Assembly (NCBI GenBank): GCA_012837935.1
Contig: DUQG01000008.1
Location: forward strand, 89,395 to 153,394
Origin: Bacteroidales bacterium
Lineage (GTDB): Bacteria; Bacteroidota; Bacteroidia; Bacteroidales; Paludibacteraceae
Reading direction: 5' to 3'
DNA length: 64,000 bases
In this document: positions 53,062 to 61,695 of the stretch, piece by piece
How positions within the stretch are numbered: the first letter of the stretch is position 1
Layout: each line of letters starts with the position of its first letter
The notes under the pieces: generated by a model
Databases searched by the model: none
Seen by the model: only the letters and a program-made list of their open reading frames with translations
What the model was told of the DNA's origin: nothing
Program-made: the position numbers and the translations under genes

Positions 53062-54336
53062 ATGAAAAAAGTTGATGTGCTATTAGGGCTCCAATGGGGC
53101 GATGAAGGTAAAGGAAAAGTGGTAGATGTGCTTACGCCGCAATATGGTGTGGTAGCGCGTTTTCAGGGTGGTCCCAACGCCGGACATACATTGGAGTTTG
53201 AAGGCAAAAAGTTTGTGCTTCGTTCCATTCCTTCCGGAATTTTTCAAGGTGGAAAAGTAAATGTTATCGGAAATGGAGTAGTACTGAATCCGGCTCTATT
53301 CAAAGAAGAGGTAGATGCTTTGGAAAAATCGGGTCATCCGCTGTATGACCGTTTGAAAATTTCTAAAAAAGCACATTTAATTATGCCAACACATTGCTTG
53401 TTAGACCAAGCGTATGAGACGGCGAAAGGCAAAGGAAAAATCGGTACCACAGGCAAAGGCATTGGTCCGACTTATACCGACAAAATTAGTCGTAATGGTC
53501 TGAGAGTTGGGGATATACTGAATAATTTTGAAGAAAAATACAATGTAGCGAAAGCAAAACACTTGGAATTGCTGAAAAACTACAACTTGGAATACAATCT
53601 GGAAGAGCTTGAAAGCGAGTGGTTTGCCGGAGTTGAAACTTTGAAGAAATTTGAATTTATTGATAGTGAGCATTATATCAATGATGCATTGAAAAATAAG
53701 ACCACAGTTTTGGCGGAAGGTGCACAAGGTACGATGCTTGATGTGGATTTCGGTTCTTATCCGTTTGTTACTTCTTCTAACACGGTTTGTGCCGGTTCGT
53801 GTACAGGTTTGGGGGTTGCACCAAAAAACATTGGCGAAGTCTTTGGCATTTTCAAAGCTTACTGTACTCGTGTAGGTAGCGGTCCTTTCCCAACGGAACT
53901 TTTCGATAAAGATGGCGAACGTCTGCGCGAAAAAGGTCATGAGTTTGGCTCGGTAACCGGACGTCCTCGCAGATGTGGTTGGGTGGATTTAGTGGCACTT
54001 AGATACGCGATTATGGTGAATGGCGTTACGCAGCTTTTTATGATGAAAGCAGACGTACTGGATGAGTTTGAAACCATTAAAGCCTGTGTAGCTTACAAAA
54101 TGGCTGATGGCGAAATTGAATATATGCCTTACGATTTGGAAGAAGTGGTAGAACCGATATATGTGGAACTGCCGGGTTGGCAGTGTGACCTGACAAAAGT
54201 TCAGAGTGAAAATGAATTCCCGGAAGAGTTAAATGCTTATCTTGATTTCTTGGAAGATGAACTTCAAGTGCCTATTACACTCGTTTCCGTAGGTCCGGAT
54301 AGAGCTCAGACTATTTTCAGACACCAAGAAGATTAG
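53062..54336 (+). CDS. purA: Adenylosuccinate synthase
   Basis: LLGLQWGDEGKGKVVD, GNGVVLNP, GTTGKGIGPTYTDK, EGAQGTMLDVDFGSYPFVTSS. Confidence 0.97.
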   Translation: MKKVDVLLGLQWGDEGKGKVVDVLTPQYGVVARFQGGPNAGHTLEFEGKKFVLRSIPSGIFQGGKVNVIGNGVVLNPALFKEEVDALEKSGHPLYDRLKISKKAHLIMPTHCLLDQAYETAKGKGKIGTTGKGIGPTYTDKISRNGLRVGDILNNFEEKYNVAKAKHLELLKNYNLEYNLEELESEWFAGVETLKKFEFIDSEHYINDALKNKTTVLAEGAQGTMLDVDFGSYPFVTSSNTVCAGSCTGLGVAPKNIGEVFGIFKAYCTRVGSGPFPTELFDKDGERLREKGHEFGSVTGRPRRCGWVDLVALRYAIMVNGVTQLFMMKADVLDEFETIKACVAYKMADGEIEYMPYDLEEVVEPIYVELPGWQCDLTKVQSENEFPEELNAYLDFLEDELQVPITLVSVGPDRAQTIFRHQED

Positions 54337-54367
54337 TTTTTTGAAGGTTTTTGAGATAAAACAATAG

Positions 54368-54394
54368 AATGCTCACTTAAACAAAGTGGGCATT
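54368..54394 (+). terminator. purA hairpin
   Basis: AATGCTCACTT-AAACA-AAGTGGGCATT. Confidence 0.6.
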
Positions 54395-54477
54395 TTGCTT
54401 GTTTTTATACCGTAGCTGTGATAAATGGCTTAAAATTTGATATAGTAAAAGAAGATTAAATATAAAAATTTCAAATT

Positions 54478-55167
54478 ATGAACATGGTTTATTTGCCTTA
54501 CATTTTGTTTGGCTTAGTAGCTCTTTTGAGCTGGTTGGTACAGATGAACTTTCAGTCGAAGTTCAAAAAGTACTCTAAAATAATGATGACAAACGGCTTG
54601 ACCGGAAGAGAAGTAGCTGAAAAAATGCTGCGTGATAACGGCATTTATGATGTGCAAGTGATTTCTACACCGGGTCAACTGACAGACCACTATAATCCTC
54701 AAAACAAAACAGTAAATTTGAGTGATGTGGTGTATGCCACGAATAGTGTGGCGGCTGCAGCTGTTGCGGCTCACGAGTGTGGTCATGCTATTCAGCACGC
54801 TAAGGCTTACGCACCGCTTCAAATGCGTTCAAAGCTGGTACCTGTAGTTAGTTTGGCTTCTAAGTGGGTGCAATGGATTTTATTGGCAGGGATTTTTCTG
54901 CTGAAAGTTTTTCCGGATTTATTGCTTTTTGGTATTATCCTATTTGCGATGACAACGATATTTAGCATTGTTACGCTTCCGGTAGAAGTAGACGCTTCAC
55001 GTCGTGCAATTGTCTGGTTAAGTAATGCGGGAGTTACCAACTATGAAACGGACGGAGCTGCAAAAGGTGCTTTGAGAGCAGCGGCTTATACCTATTTTAT
55101 TGCTGCGTTAAGCTCGTTGGCTACGTTGTTTTATTATCTGCTGATTTTCTTGGGTAGACGAGATTAA
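54478..55167 (+). CDS. Zinc metallopeptidase, YugP-like membrane protein
   Basis: AAAVAAHECGHAIQHAKAYAPLQMR with TM segments. Confidence 0.9.
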   Translation: MNMVYLPYILFGLVALLSWLVQMNFQSKFKKYSKIMMTNGLTGREVAEKMLRDNGIYDVQVISTPGQLTDHYNPQNKTVNLSDVVYATNSVAAAAVAAHECGHAIQHAKAYAPLQMRSKLVPVVSLASKWVQWILLAGIFLLKVFPDLLLFGIILFAMTTIFSIVTLPVEVDASRRAIVWLSNAGVTNYETDGAAKGALRAAAYTYFIAALSSLATLFYYLLIFLGRRD

Positions 55168-55203
55168 TAGACTGAGACGTTATTCTGTATAAAAAAATAG
55201 TTG

Positions 55204-55211
55204 TATCTTTG
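55204..55211 (+). promoter_or_regulatory. Candidate -7 box TATCTTTG upstream of tRNA-Arg
   Basis: TAnnTTTG match 32 nt before the tRNA. Confidence 0.45.
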
Positions 55212-55242
55212 TAGCCGAATAAGCTCAAAGCTTATTTATAAA

Positions 55243-55316
55243 GGCTCCGTAGTTCAGCTGTATAGAACGTCAGATTCCGGTTCTGAAGGTCGTGGGTTAG
55301 AATCCCGCCGGAGTCA
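55243..55316 (+). tRNA. tRNA-Arg (anticodon CCG), with U19/A56 in place of G19/C56
   Basis: GGCTCCG TA GTTC AGCTGTATA GAAC G TCAGA TTCCGGT TCTGA AGGTC GTGGG TTAGAAT CCCGC CGGAGTC A; complete cloverleaf by hand. Confidence 0.92.
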
Positions 55317-55552
55317 CAAAGATTATTAGATTGATTAATAGGTGATTATATGCTCGTATAATTGCCTATTTTCGTTTTTTAATTAAAATAAAAGCTTATT
55401 TTCAAGCATATAACGTTTTGTTTATATTGAACTCACGTTAGAATAAGTATTAGTAGGATATTTCGAAAATAAATAAAATATAGCGAAAAATGAAAAACAA
55501 GATTGTTTCCTCTTTTTTTGTGTTATAAGAATAAGTCTAAATTTTTATAAAT

Positions 55553-55882
55553 ATGAAAAAAATATTATTTGCTTTGCTGATAGTTTTATTCGTAGGTTGT
55601 CAGTCGAAAGAAAAAGAAATAATTAAAACAATAGCTAAAATAACAAATATACAGCCGGAAAACGAAGAGCTTGGCACATATCGCTTTCCTAATGTTTCAT
55701 TGAAGGATAAACAGAAAATAGAATATTCGTTAGATAGGAATTTAGGTGTGTTTTCTACAAAGGTAACCGAATATTCAGAGTGTTCAACTTGGGAAACGAC
55801 AGAGTATAAGGTTATAGCTTGTTTTAATAAAACAAATGATGAAGATATAGTAAATCTTAATGTTTATGTTACGGTAAAATGA
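55553..55882 (+). CDS. Small putative lipoprotein, unknown function
   Basis: MKKILFALLIVLFVGCQSKEKE lipobox; 109 aa; no recognised domain. Confidence 0.65.
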   Translation: MKKILFALLIVLFVGCQSKEKEIIKTIAKITNIQPENEELGTYRFPNVSLKDKQKIEYSLDRNLGVFSTKVTEYSECSTWETTEYKVIACFNKTNDEDIVNLNVYVTVK

Positions 55883-56058
55883 TAATCCTTGCTGTATGAC
55901 TTTGGCAGTTACTTTCGATTGTTAGAACTCTGAAAAACAAAAGTGCAAGATTGATTTAATCTTGCTCTAAAATTAGAATTTAACGATTGGTTCAGAGTGG
56001 GGAGCATTAGCAGGAAGACGACGATGGTACCATAAACCCAGAATAAATGCAATGTAAC

Positions 56059-56442
56059 TTATATTCCGGATTTTCTTTTCAAATTGTCAATTTGACTATC
56101 CCAAATCAAAATCAAGTCTTCTTTTTCCGTAGGTTTTACATAGTCGGTGATTAGCAATCCGATATGTCCACTTAAATCCTGTGTTACAATTTCAATTTGG
56201 AAAAAGGCATCCGTATCTTTATCTTCTTCCCATTGAAAACGGGTGTAAACGCCCTCTTTTTGTTCGATAAGAAATGCAGTCTGCTCGTGGTCGTCCCAGT
56301 TAAACGTATATTCATTTCCATTTACCGTTACACCATCTGCAAACCAGAGTGCTAAACCCAATGGTTTGCCTACCATTCGCCACAAAAGAGATTCTGAAGC
56401 ATTTTCCAAAGGATACTCTATGGTTAGTTTTTCTTTTTTCAT
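56059..56442 (-). CDS. START-like domain protein (Bacteroidota type)
   Basis: IEYPLENASESLLWRMVGKPLGLALWFADGVTVNGNEYTFNW. Confidence 0.8.
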   Translation of the reverse strand: MKKEKLTIEYPLENASESLLWRMVGKPLGLALWFADGVTVNGNEYTFNWDDHEQTAFLIEQKEGVYTRFQWEEDKDTDAFFQIEIVTQDLSGHIGLLITDYVKPTEKEDLILIWDSQIDNLKRKSGI

Positions 56443-56496
56443 GCCTAAGTTATTTAGATTTATTTGTAAACAATTTGTGAGGAAAAGTTTCAGACT

Positions 56497-56982
56497 TTAT
56501 TTTCGTTCCAGACTGTTTCCATCAAAGCTGAATGGAAGTAGCTGTCTGACTTTATTGAGCACATAAATACGCTTTTTGCCATAAAGAATAAGCTGAATAT
56601 CTTTTCCGTATCTATTTTCCGTTTCCAAAAGTACCTGCCTACAACTGCCACAAGGACTAATCGGCGAGCTTATAAAATCGCTGTTTGTGTATGCTGCTAT
56701 CGCAATTGCCTTGATTGGCACATCGGGATATTGTGAATTGGCATAAAAAACGGCTGTTCGCTCGGCGCAAATGCCGGAAGGTGAAGCTGCATTTTCTTGA
56801 TTGTTTCCACCAATGATTTTTCCATTTTCCAAAAGTAGCGCTGCCCCCACCTGAAAATTGGAGTAGATGGCATAGGCTTTTTGGGTTTGTCTCTTTGCTT
56901 CTTCTATCAATTCCACATATTCCGCAGGAATTTCGTCAGGCAAATATTCTGTAAAAACAGTTTCGTAGGTTAATTTTCTCAT
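56497..56982 (-). CDS. cdd: Cytidine deaminase
   Basis: YSNFQVGAALLLENGKIIGGNNQENAASPSGICAERTAVFYA, SPCGSCRQVLLE. Confidence 0.93.
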   Translation of the reverse strand: MRKLTYETVFTEYLPDEIPAEYVELIEEAKRQTQKAYAIYSNFQVGAALLLENGKIIGGNNQENAASPSGICAERTAVFYANSQYPDVPIKAIAIAAYTNSDFISSPISPCGSCRQVLLETENRYGKDIQLILYGKKRIYVLNKVRQLLPFSFDGNSLERK

Positions 56983-57167
56983 TTTGAGATAAAATTTTGT
57001 TCAACTACAAATATATAAAATTATTTAACTCAAAACGCTTTTTTAGTAAATAAGTTTTATATTTGTGCTGGAAATTTAAGCATTTTGTGAATAAAACGTT
57101 AAGTTTTATGACAAAGCTTGTTTTTTTACAAAACTTGCAACATAAAAATTAAACTAAATTAAATAGA

Positions 57168-58091
57168 ATGAAACAAACGATTCTTTTTTTATTTCTATTG
57201 ACAGCAACGTTTGTTAACGCACAAACGATGCATAAAGCTTATTTGGAATATGTGGAAAAATACGCTGATATTGCCATTGAGCAGCAGAAATTGCACAAAA
57301 TCCCCGCCAGTATAAAACTTGCTCAAGGTTTGCTGGAGTCGGCAGCCGGATGCGGCGAATTAGCACGTGAGTCAAATAATCATTTTGGAATAAAATGTGG
57401 TAACTGGACTGGTGAAAAAGCTTATGCCGATGATGACAGTAAGAATGAATGTTTCAGAAAATATAAATCAGTTCGTGATTCGTACGAGGATCACTCGATG
57501 TTTTTGGTGTCAAGACAGCGATATGCAGCACTTTTTGACTTGGATCCAACCGACTACAAAGGCTGGGCGCATGGTTTGAAAGCGGCAGGCTATGCTACAG
57601 ACCCGAATTATGCACATAAACTGATAAAACTGATTGACGATTATGATTTGCATAAGTACGATATTGGGCGTGTGCCGGATAAACGTATTGCCGACTCGCC
57701 TTCAAATAGAGCAACTTACACGTGGGGCTCGGCTTCGGCTACTTCGCTCAAAGGACACCAACTTTATAGAAATAACGGTGTGAAGTGTGTTTTTTCGGAG
57801 GTTGGAGATACCTATGCAAGTATAGCGAATGAATTTGATATAAAAGAGAGTAAACTATTGAAATACAATGATTTGATTAGTGGCAAAGAGTTGGAGCCCG
57901 GCACGGTTGTTTATATTTCTAAAAAGAAAAAGAGAGCATCGAAAGAGTTTGAAACGCATACAGTACAAACAGGTGAAAGCATGTATCGTATCGCTCAAAA
58001 ATATGCTATTCGTTTGCAAGCGCTTTATGATTTAAATTCTATACCTTATAATAAAGGTGCGGAAGTGGGAAAAGTGTTGAAATTGAGATAA
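57168..58091 (+). CDS. Secreted glucosaminidase (GH73-like) with C-terminal LysM
   Basis: IPASIKLAQGLLESAAGCGELARESNNHFGIKCG; HTVQTGESMYRIAQKYAIRLQALYDLNSI. Confidence 0.92.
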   Translation: MKQTILFLFLLTATFVNAQTMHKAYLEYVEKYADIAIEQQKLHKIPASIKLAQGLLESAAGCGELARESNNHFGIKCGNWTGEKAYADDDSKNECFRKYKSVRDSYEDHSMFLVSRQRYAALFDLDPTDYKGWAHGLKAAGYATDPNYAHKLIKLIDDYDLHKYDIGRVPDKRIADSPSNRATYTWGSASATSLKGHQLYRNNGVKCVFSEVGDTYASIANEFDIKESKLLKYNDLISGKELEPGTVVYISKKKKRASKEFETHTVQTGESMYRIAQKYAIRLQALYDLNSIPYNKGAEVGKVLKLR

Positions 58092-58095
58092 AGCG

Positions 58096-58203
58096 GGGTG
58101 TTTGGATGTTTGGGTGTAGGATGTTTGGGTGTAGGATGTTGGATGTTGGATGTTGGGTGTAGGATGTTGGGTGTAGGATGTTGGATGTAGGGTGTTGGTT
58201 GTG
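58096..58203 (+). repeat. Degenerate heptamer tandem repeat (GGRTGTW)n
   Basis: Alternating GGATGTT and GGGTGTA units, about 15 copies, some with an extra T. Confidence 0.85.
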
Positions 58204-58345
58204 TTGACGTTCAAATGTTTAGGTGTTCAATTGTTGTAAGTTTAGTAAAAAAGTTTGAAGCTTGCTGAATTTGTTCAAAATAAACTCAATACTTCGACAT
58301 TTCGACGAGACTAAATGCTGCAAACTCGGAACTATATAAATAATT

Positions 58346-58636
58346 ATGCGTAGAAAAAATACGGAATCACTAAGAGATGTACTTGCTCAAGTTTTGAAAC
58401 AGAACAAAATGGACATGAAACTCTACGAAACTAGAGTAATTCAATCTTGGCCCGTAGTTTTGGGAGAAAATATAAGACAATACACTACAGATTTATATTT
58501 TAGCAATAAAAAACTGTATGTGAAACTTTCATCTTCGGTGCTAAGGCAGGAACTTTTTTTGGCGCGGGAGGAAATCATAAAATCACTGAACAGGCATGTG
58601 GGAGCTGATGTAGTTACAGAGATTGTGTTTCAGTAG
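58346..58636 (+). CDS. DUF721 domain protein
   Basis: SLRDVLAQVLKQNKMDMKLYETRVIQSWPVVLGENIRQYT...LYVKLSSSVLRQELFLAREEII. Confidence 0.85.
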   Translation: MRRKNTESLRDVLAQVLKQNKMDMKLYETRVIQSWPVVLGENIRQYTTDLYFSNKKLYVKLSSSVLRQELFLAREEIIKSLNRHVGADVVTEIVFQ

Positions 58637-58651
58637 CAATAAGCGTAAAAA

Positions 58652-59170
58652 ATGATTAGAGATATACTTGCCGGAACTATTGGAAAGAAAGAAGTAGATG
58701 CGATAAGCCGGATGCTATTGCAGGACAGAGAGCAGTTCGAGCAAGTTTTTGAAATGATTTTTGATGAAGCACAGCCGATTGCTTGGCATGCTGCATGGAT
58801 AATTGAGAAAGTTTCGGAAAAAGCACCTTCGTCTATTTCCAAAGAGCAAAATCTACGACTGATTAATTTGGTGCTTACAACTGAGCATCAAGGTTTGCAG
58901 CGCATTGGTCTTTCGATATTGCACAATCTCCCTGTTTATCAGCCTATCTCTGTTGAGTTTGTTAATCGCTGTTTTGAGATGATGGTTTCGCCAAAATTTA
59001 GTGTAGGTGTACAGTGCTTGGCAATGAGGGTTATGCTTAAAATAAGTGAAGTGGAGGAGGGTTTTAAGTCGGAATTGTCCGTTTATTTGGAAAATATGGA
59101 CGATGAGTTCTATTCCGCGGGATTTAAAACATCCAAAAGGAAAGTGCTTAAAAGCTTGAAAATGAGTTGA
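58652..59170 (+). CDS. Hypothetical alpha-helical (HEAT-like) protein
   Basis: 172 aa helical ORF in the right context (16 nt after DUF721); no confident family. Confidence 0.7.
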   Translation: MIRDILAGTIGKKEVDAISRMLLQDREQFEQVFEMIFDEAQPIAWHAAWIIEKVSEKAPSSISKEQNLRLINLVLTTEHQGLQRIGLSILHNLPVYQPISVEFVNRCFEMMVSPKFSVGVQCLAMRVMLKISEVEEGFKSELSVYLENMDDEFYSAGFKTSKRKVLKSLKMS

Positions 59171-59229
59171 AAAGCAAAGTAGATTCTTTCTAAATAGATA
59201 TTAAAAGATTGGATTAGAAAATAATGTAT

Positions 59230-59239
59230 TAACTTTGCA
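59230..59239 (+). promoter_or_regulatory. Candidate -7 box (TTAACTTTGC) upstream of carboxyltransferase
   Basis: TAACTTTG with a TTG ~20 bp upstream. Confidence 0.45.
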
Positions 59240-59325
59240 GTCTCAAAAAATCTAAAAAAACAACAAAGAAAACAAACATTCGGCTGACAATCAGCTTGTT
59301 ATCCGGAATCTAAAAATAAAAAACT

Positions 59326-60870
59326 ATGTCTTCAAAAAAAAACATCCTTGCTTTACGTCAAAAGAAAGCAATAGTTGAAAAAGGAGGAGGCGACAAGGCT
59401 ATTGAGAAACAAATTTCGATGGGAAAAATGCCTGCTCGTGTTCGTATTTTGGCACTTCTTGATGAAGGTTCATTCCATGAATACGACCTTTTTGTGGAGC
59501 ATGAAGAGCAAAACTTCGGAATGGCATCCAAAGAGCTTCCCGGCGATGGAGTAATTACCGGAACCGGAACAATTGGTGGTGCGCCTGTGTGTATTTATGC
59601 GCAAGACTTTACCGTGATGGGCGGTTCTCTGGGACTAAAACACGCTCGGAAAATAACTAAAATAATGGATCATGCACTGAAAATGAAAATCCCTTGCATC
59701 GGTATCAACGACTCGGGAGGTGCTCGTATTCAGGAAGGTATCGGCGCTTTGGCCGGATACGGTGAGATTTTCTATCGTAATACAATGGCATCCGGTGTGA
59801 TTCCACAGCTTTCTGTTATTTTAGGACCTTGTGCAGGTGGTGCGGTTTATTCGCCGGCATTGACTGACTTTGTGTTTGTTGTGGAGAATATATCTAAAAT
59901 GTTTATTACCGGACCAAACGTAATTGAAACAGTTTTAGGTGAGAAAATTTCTCAGGAAGACTTGGGAGGTGCTCGTGTTCACGCTGAAATTACGGGTAAT
60001 GCACACTTCTACGCGCTAAGTGAGATGGAGTGTTTTGAGCAAATCAAAATTTTGATTTCATTGATTCCACACAATAATGAAGAACGCCCACCCGCCAAAG
60101 CACCGAAACCACCGAAATTCAGAAAGAAAATAGAAAACATTATTCCTGTTGATCCGAAACAACCTTACGATGTTCGTGATGTGATTTTTGCGCTAACAGA
60201 CGATAGTAAATTCCTTGAAGTTCAGGAACTTTGGGCAGCTAATATCGTTATCGGCTTTGGACGTATGAATGGTGAAACCGTAGGTTTTGTAGCCAACCAG
60301 CCGATGTATTTAGCCGGAGTACTTGACTGTGATGCATCCGACAAAGCAGCTCGATTTATTCGTTTCTGCGATGCCTTTAATATTCCAATTGTTACACTTG
60401 AAGATATGCCGGGATATTTGCCGGGCGTGGATCAAGAACATGCCGGAGTAATTCGCCACGGTGCGAAAATGCTTTATGCTTACTCTGAAGCTACCGTTCC
60501 AAAAATGACTGTAATCCTGCGTAAAGCTTATGGTGGTGGTTATATTGCTATGAACTCTCGCCACTTGGGTGCAGACTTTGTGTATGCTTGGCCAAGTGCT
60601 GAAATTGCTGTAATGGGACCGGAAGGTGCAGCAAATATTATTTTCCGTAAGGAGATAATGGAAGCTGAAGACGAGCACGCAATGCGTCAAGAGAAGGTAA
60701 AAGAATATGTGGAAAAATTTGCTAATCCATTTGTGGCGGCATCTAAAGGTTATATTGATGCGGTGATTGAGCCAAGTGAAACACGTGAACTGTTGTTGCA
60801 CTCACTGTCGCTATCTAAGAATAAAGATGATTTCCGTCCGAAGAAAAAACATGGAATTCCACCATTCTAA
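59326..60870 (+). CDS. Acyl-CoA carboxylase carboxyltransferase / methylmalonyl-CoA decarboxylase alpha-type subunit
   Basis: CIGINDSGGARIQEGIGALAGYGEIFYRN, GPCAGGAVYSPALTDF, LEDMPGYLPGVDQEHAGVIRHGAKMLYAYSEATVPKMTVILRKAYGGGY. Confidence 0.92.
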   Translation: MSSKKNILALRQKKAIVEKGGGDKAIEKQISMGKMPARVRILALLDEGSFHEYDLFVEHEEQNFGMASKELPGDGVITGTGTIGGAPVCIYAQDFTVMGGSLGLKHARKITKIMDHALKMKIPCIGINDSGGARIQEGIGALAGYGEIFYRNTMASGVIPQLSVILGPCAGGAVYSPALTDFVFVVENISKMFITGPNVIETVLGEKISQEDLGGARVHAEITGNAHFYALSEMECFEQIKILISLIPHNNEERPPAKAPKPPKFRKKIENIIPVDPKQPYDVRDVIFALTDDSKFLEVQELWAANIVIGFGRMNGETVGFVANQPMYLAGVLDCDASDKAARFIRFCDAFNIPIVTLEDMPGYLPGVDQEHAGVIRHGAKMLYAYSEATVPKMTVILRKAYGGGYIAMNSRHLGADFVYAWPSAEIAVMGPEGAANIIFRKEIMEAEDEHAMRQEKVKEYVEKFANPFVAASKGYIDAVIEPSETRELLLHSLSLSKNKDDFRPKKKHGIPPF

Positions 60871-60918
60871 GGAGCGTATTCAATATTTTTTTAATTGTTA
60901 AACCAAAAAAACTTGATT

Positions 60919-61533
60919 ATGCCCGATAAAGATAAAATAGATAGCGCTGCCGCAGCTAAAAAAGCCGCCGAAGAGCGCAAAACTCGTATGGAAAAACGTG
61001 CTAACGAGAAAAAAGTTGTTGAACGTGCGAGGAAAATAAAAGCTGTGCGAAAAGCTGCGGAAGCTAAGGTGGCAGCCGAAGAACGAAATGCTCGAATGGC
61101 ACGACGCCGAGAAGAGCGAAGAAAAATTGAAGAGACGAAGAAAAAAATAATGGAAGCCAAAGAAGCAGCCGCTGCAGCTAAAGGTGAAACAGAGGAAGAG
61201 GTAAAACCTCAAGAGCCTGTGGAACTTATTGATTTTGCGGTAACAGCTCGTAAATACAAAACGCAACTGACCAAAAAATATAAGGAACGCAAGTTTTGGG
61301 TTGACCCGAGTCCTTATGAGATTGTATCTTATATTCCCGGAACCATTATTTCTGTTGATGTAAAAGAGAAAAGAGTAGTTAAAGAGGGTGAACAACTGCT
61401 TATTCTGGAAGCGATGAAAATGCAGAATAGAGTGGATATGCCTTTCACGGCACGGATTAAGAAAATCAACGTGAAAGTCGGTGAAAAAGTACCCAAAGAC
61501 TTCGTGATGATAGAACTTGAGCCGGCAGATTAA
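60919..61533 (+). CDS. Biotin carboxyl carrier protein with long charged N-terminal helix
   Basis: Biotinylation motif LEAMKMQNRV; N-terminal ~100 aa Ala/Lys/Arg/Glu-rich. ATG at 60919 (MPDKDK) preferred over 60895. Confidence 0.88.
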   Translation: MPDKDKIDSAAAAKKAAEERKTRMEKRANEKKVVERARKIKAVRKAAEAKVAAEERNARMARRREERRKIEETKKKIMEAKEAAAAAKGETEEEVKPQEPVELIDFAVTARKYKTQLTKKYKERKFWVDPSPYEIVSYIPGTIISVDVKEKRVVKEGEQLLILEAMKMQNRVDMPFTARIKKINVKVGEKVPKDFVMIELEPAD

Positions 61534-61555
61534 CTAAATCTCTGATTTATAATTA

Positions 61556-61585
61556 GATGCCTGCGATGGAAACATCGTGGGCATC
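61556..61585 (+). terminator. Terminator after BCCP gene
   Basis: GATGCCTGCGATG-GAAA-CATCGTGGGCATC followed by a T-run (two G.U pairs). Confidence 0.8.
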
Positions 61586-61597
61586 TTTTTTTGTAAT

Positions 61598-61630
61598 ATC
61601 CAAAGGCTGGCTTAAAGCCAGTCTTTGGAT
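61598..61630. repeat. Palindromic repeat, variant of the 'CTGGCTT-AAGCCAG' family, copy 3
   Basis: ATCCAAAGGCTGGCTTAAAGCCAGTCTTTGGAT. Confidence 0.7.
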
Positions 61631-61650
61631 TGGATTTGTCAAAAAAATAC

Positions 61651-61658
61651 TATCTTTG
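61651..61658 (+). promoter_or_regulatory. Candidate -7 box TATCTTTG upstream of DUF3078 gene
   Basis: TAnnTTTG match. Confidence 0.45.
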
Positions 61659-61695
61659 CATCTGATTTTTTTAACAAACAAAATAAATTTTAATT

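Noticed and set aside
53401-53940. 179-aa minus-strand ORF within purA
   Set aside because: Shadow ORF of adenylosuccinate synthase.
55243-55316. tRNA-Arg as a decayed pseudogene
   Set aside because: All stems pair, the anticodon loop is normal, and the two elbow changes are complementary; decay would not be expected to give a matched double change.
58096-58203. Possible CRISPR array
   Set aside because: Units are 7-8 bp with no spacers; no cas genes in the window.
58032-58214. 60-aa minus-strand ORF 'MNVNTTNTLHPTSYTQHPTPNIQHPTSYTQ...'
   Set aside because: Direct translation of the heptamer tandem repeat plus the end of the glucosaminidase gene; not a plausible protein.
60310-60801. 163-aa minus-strand ORF within the carboxyltransferase gene
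   Set aside because: Antisense shadow ORF.
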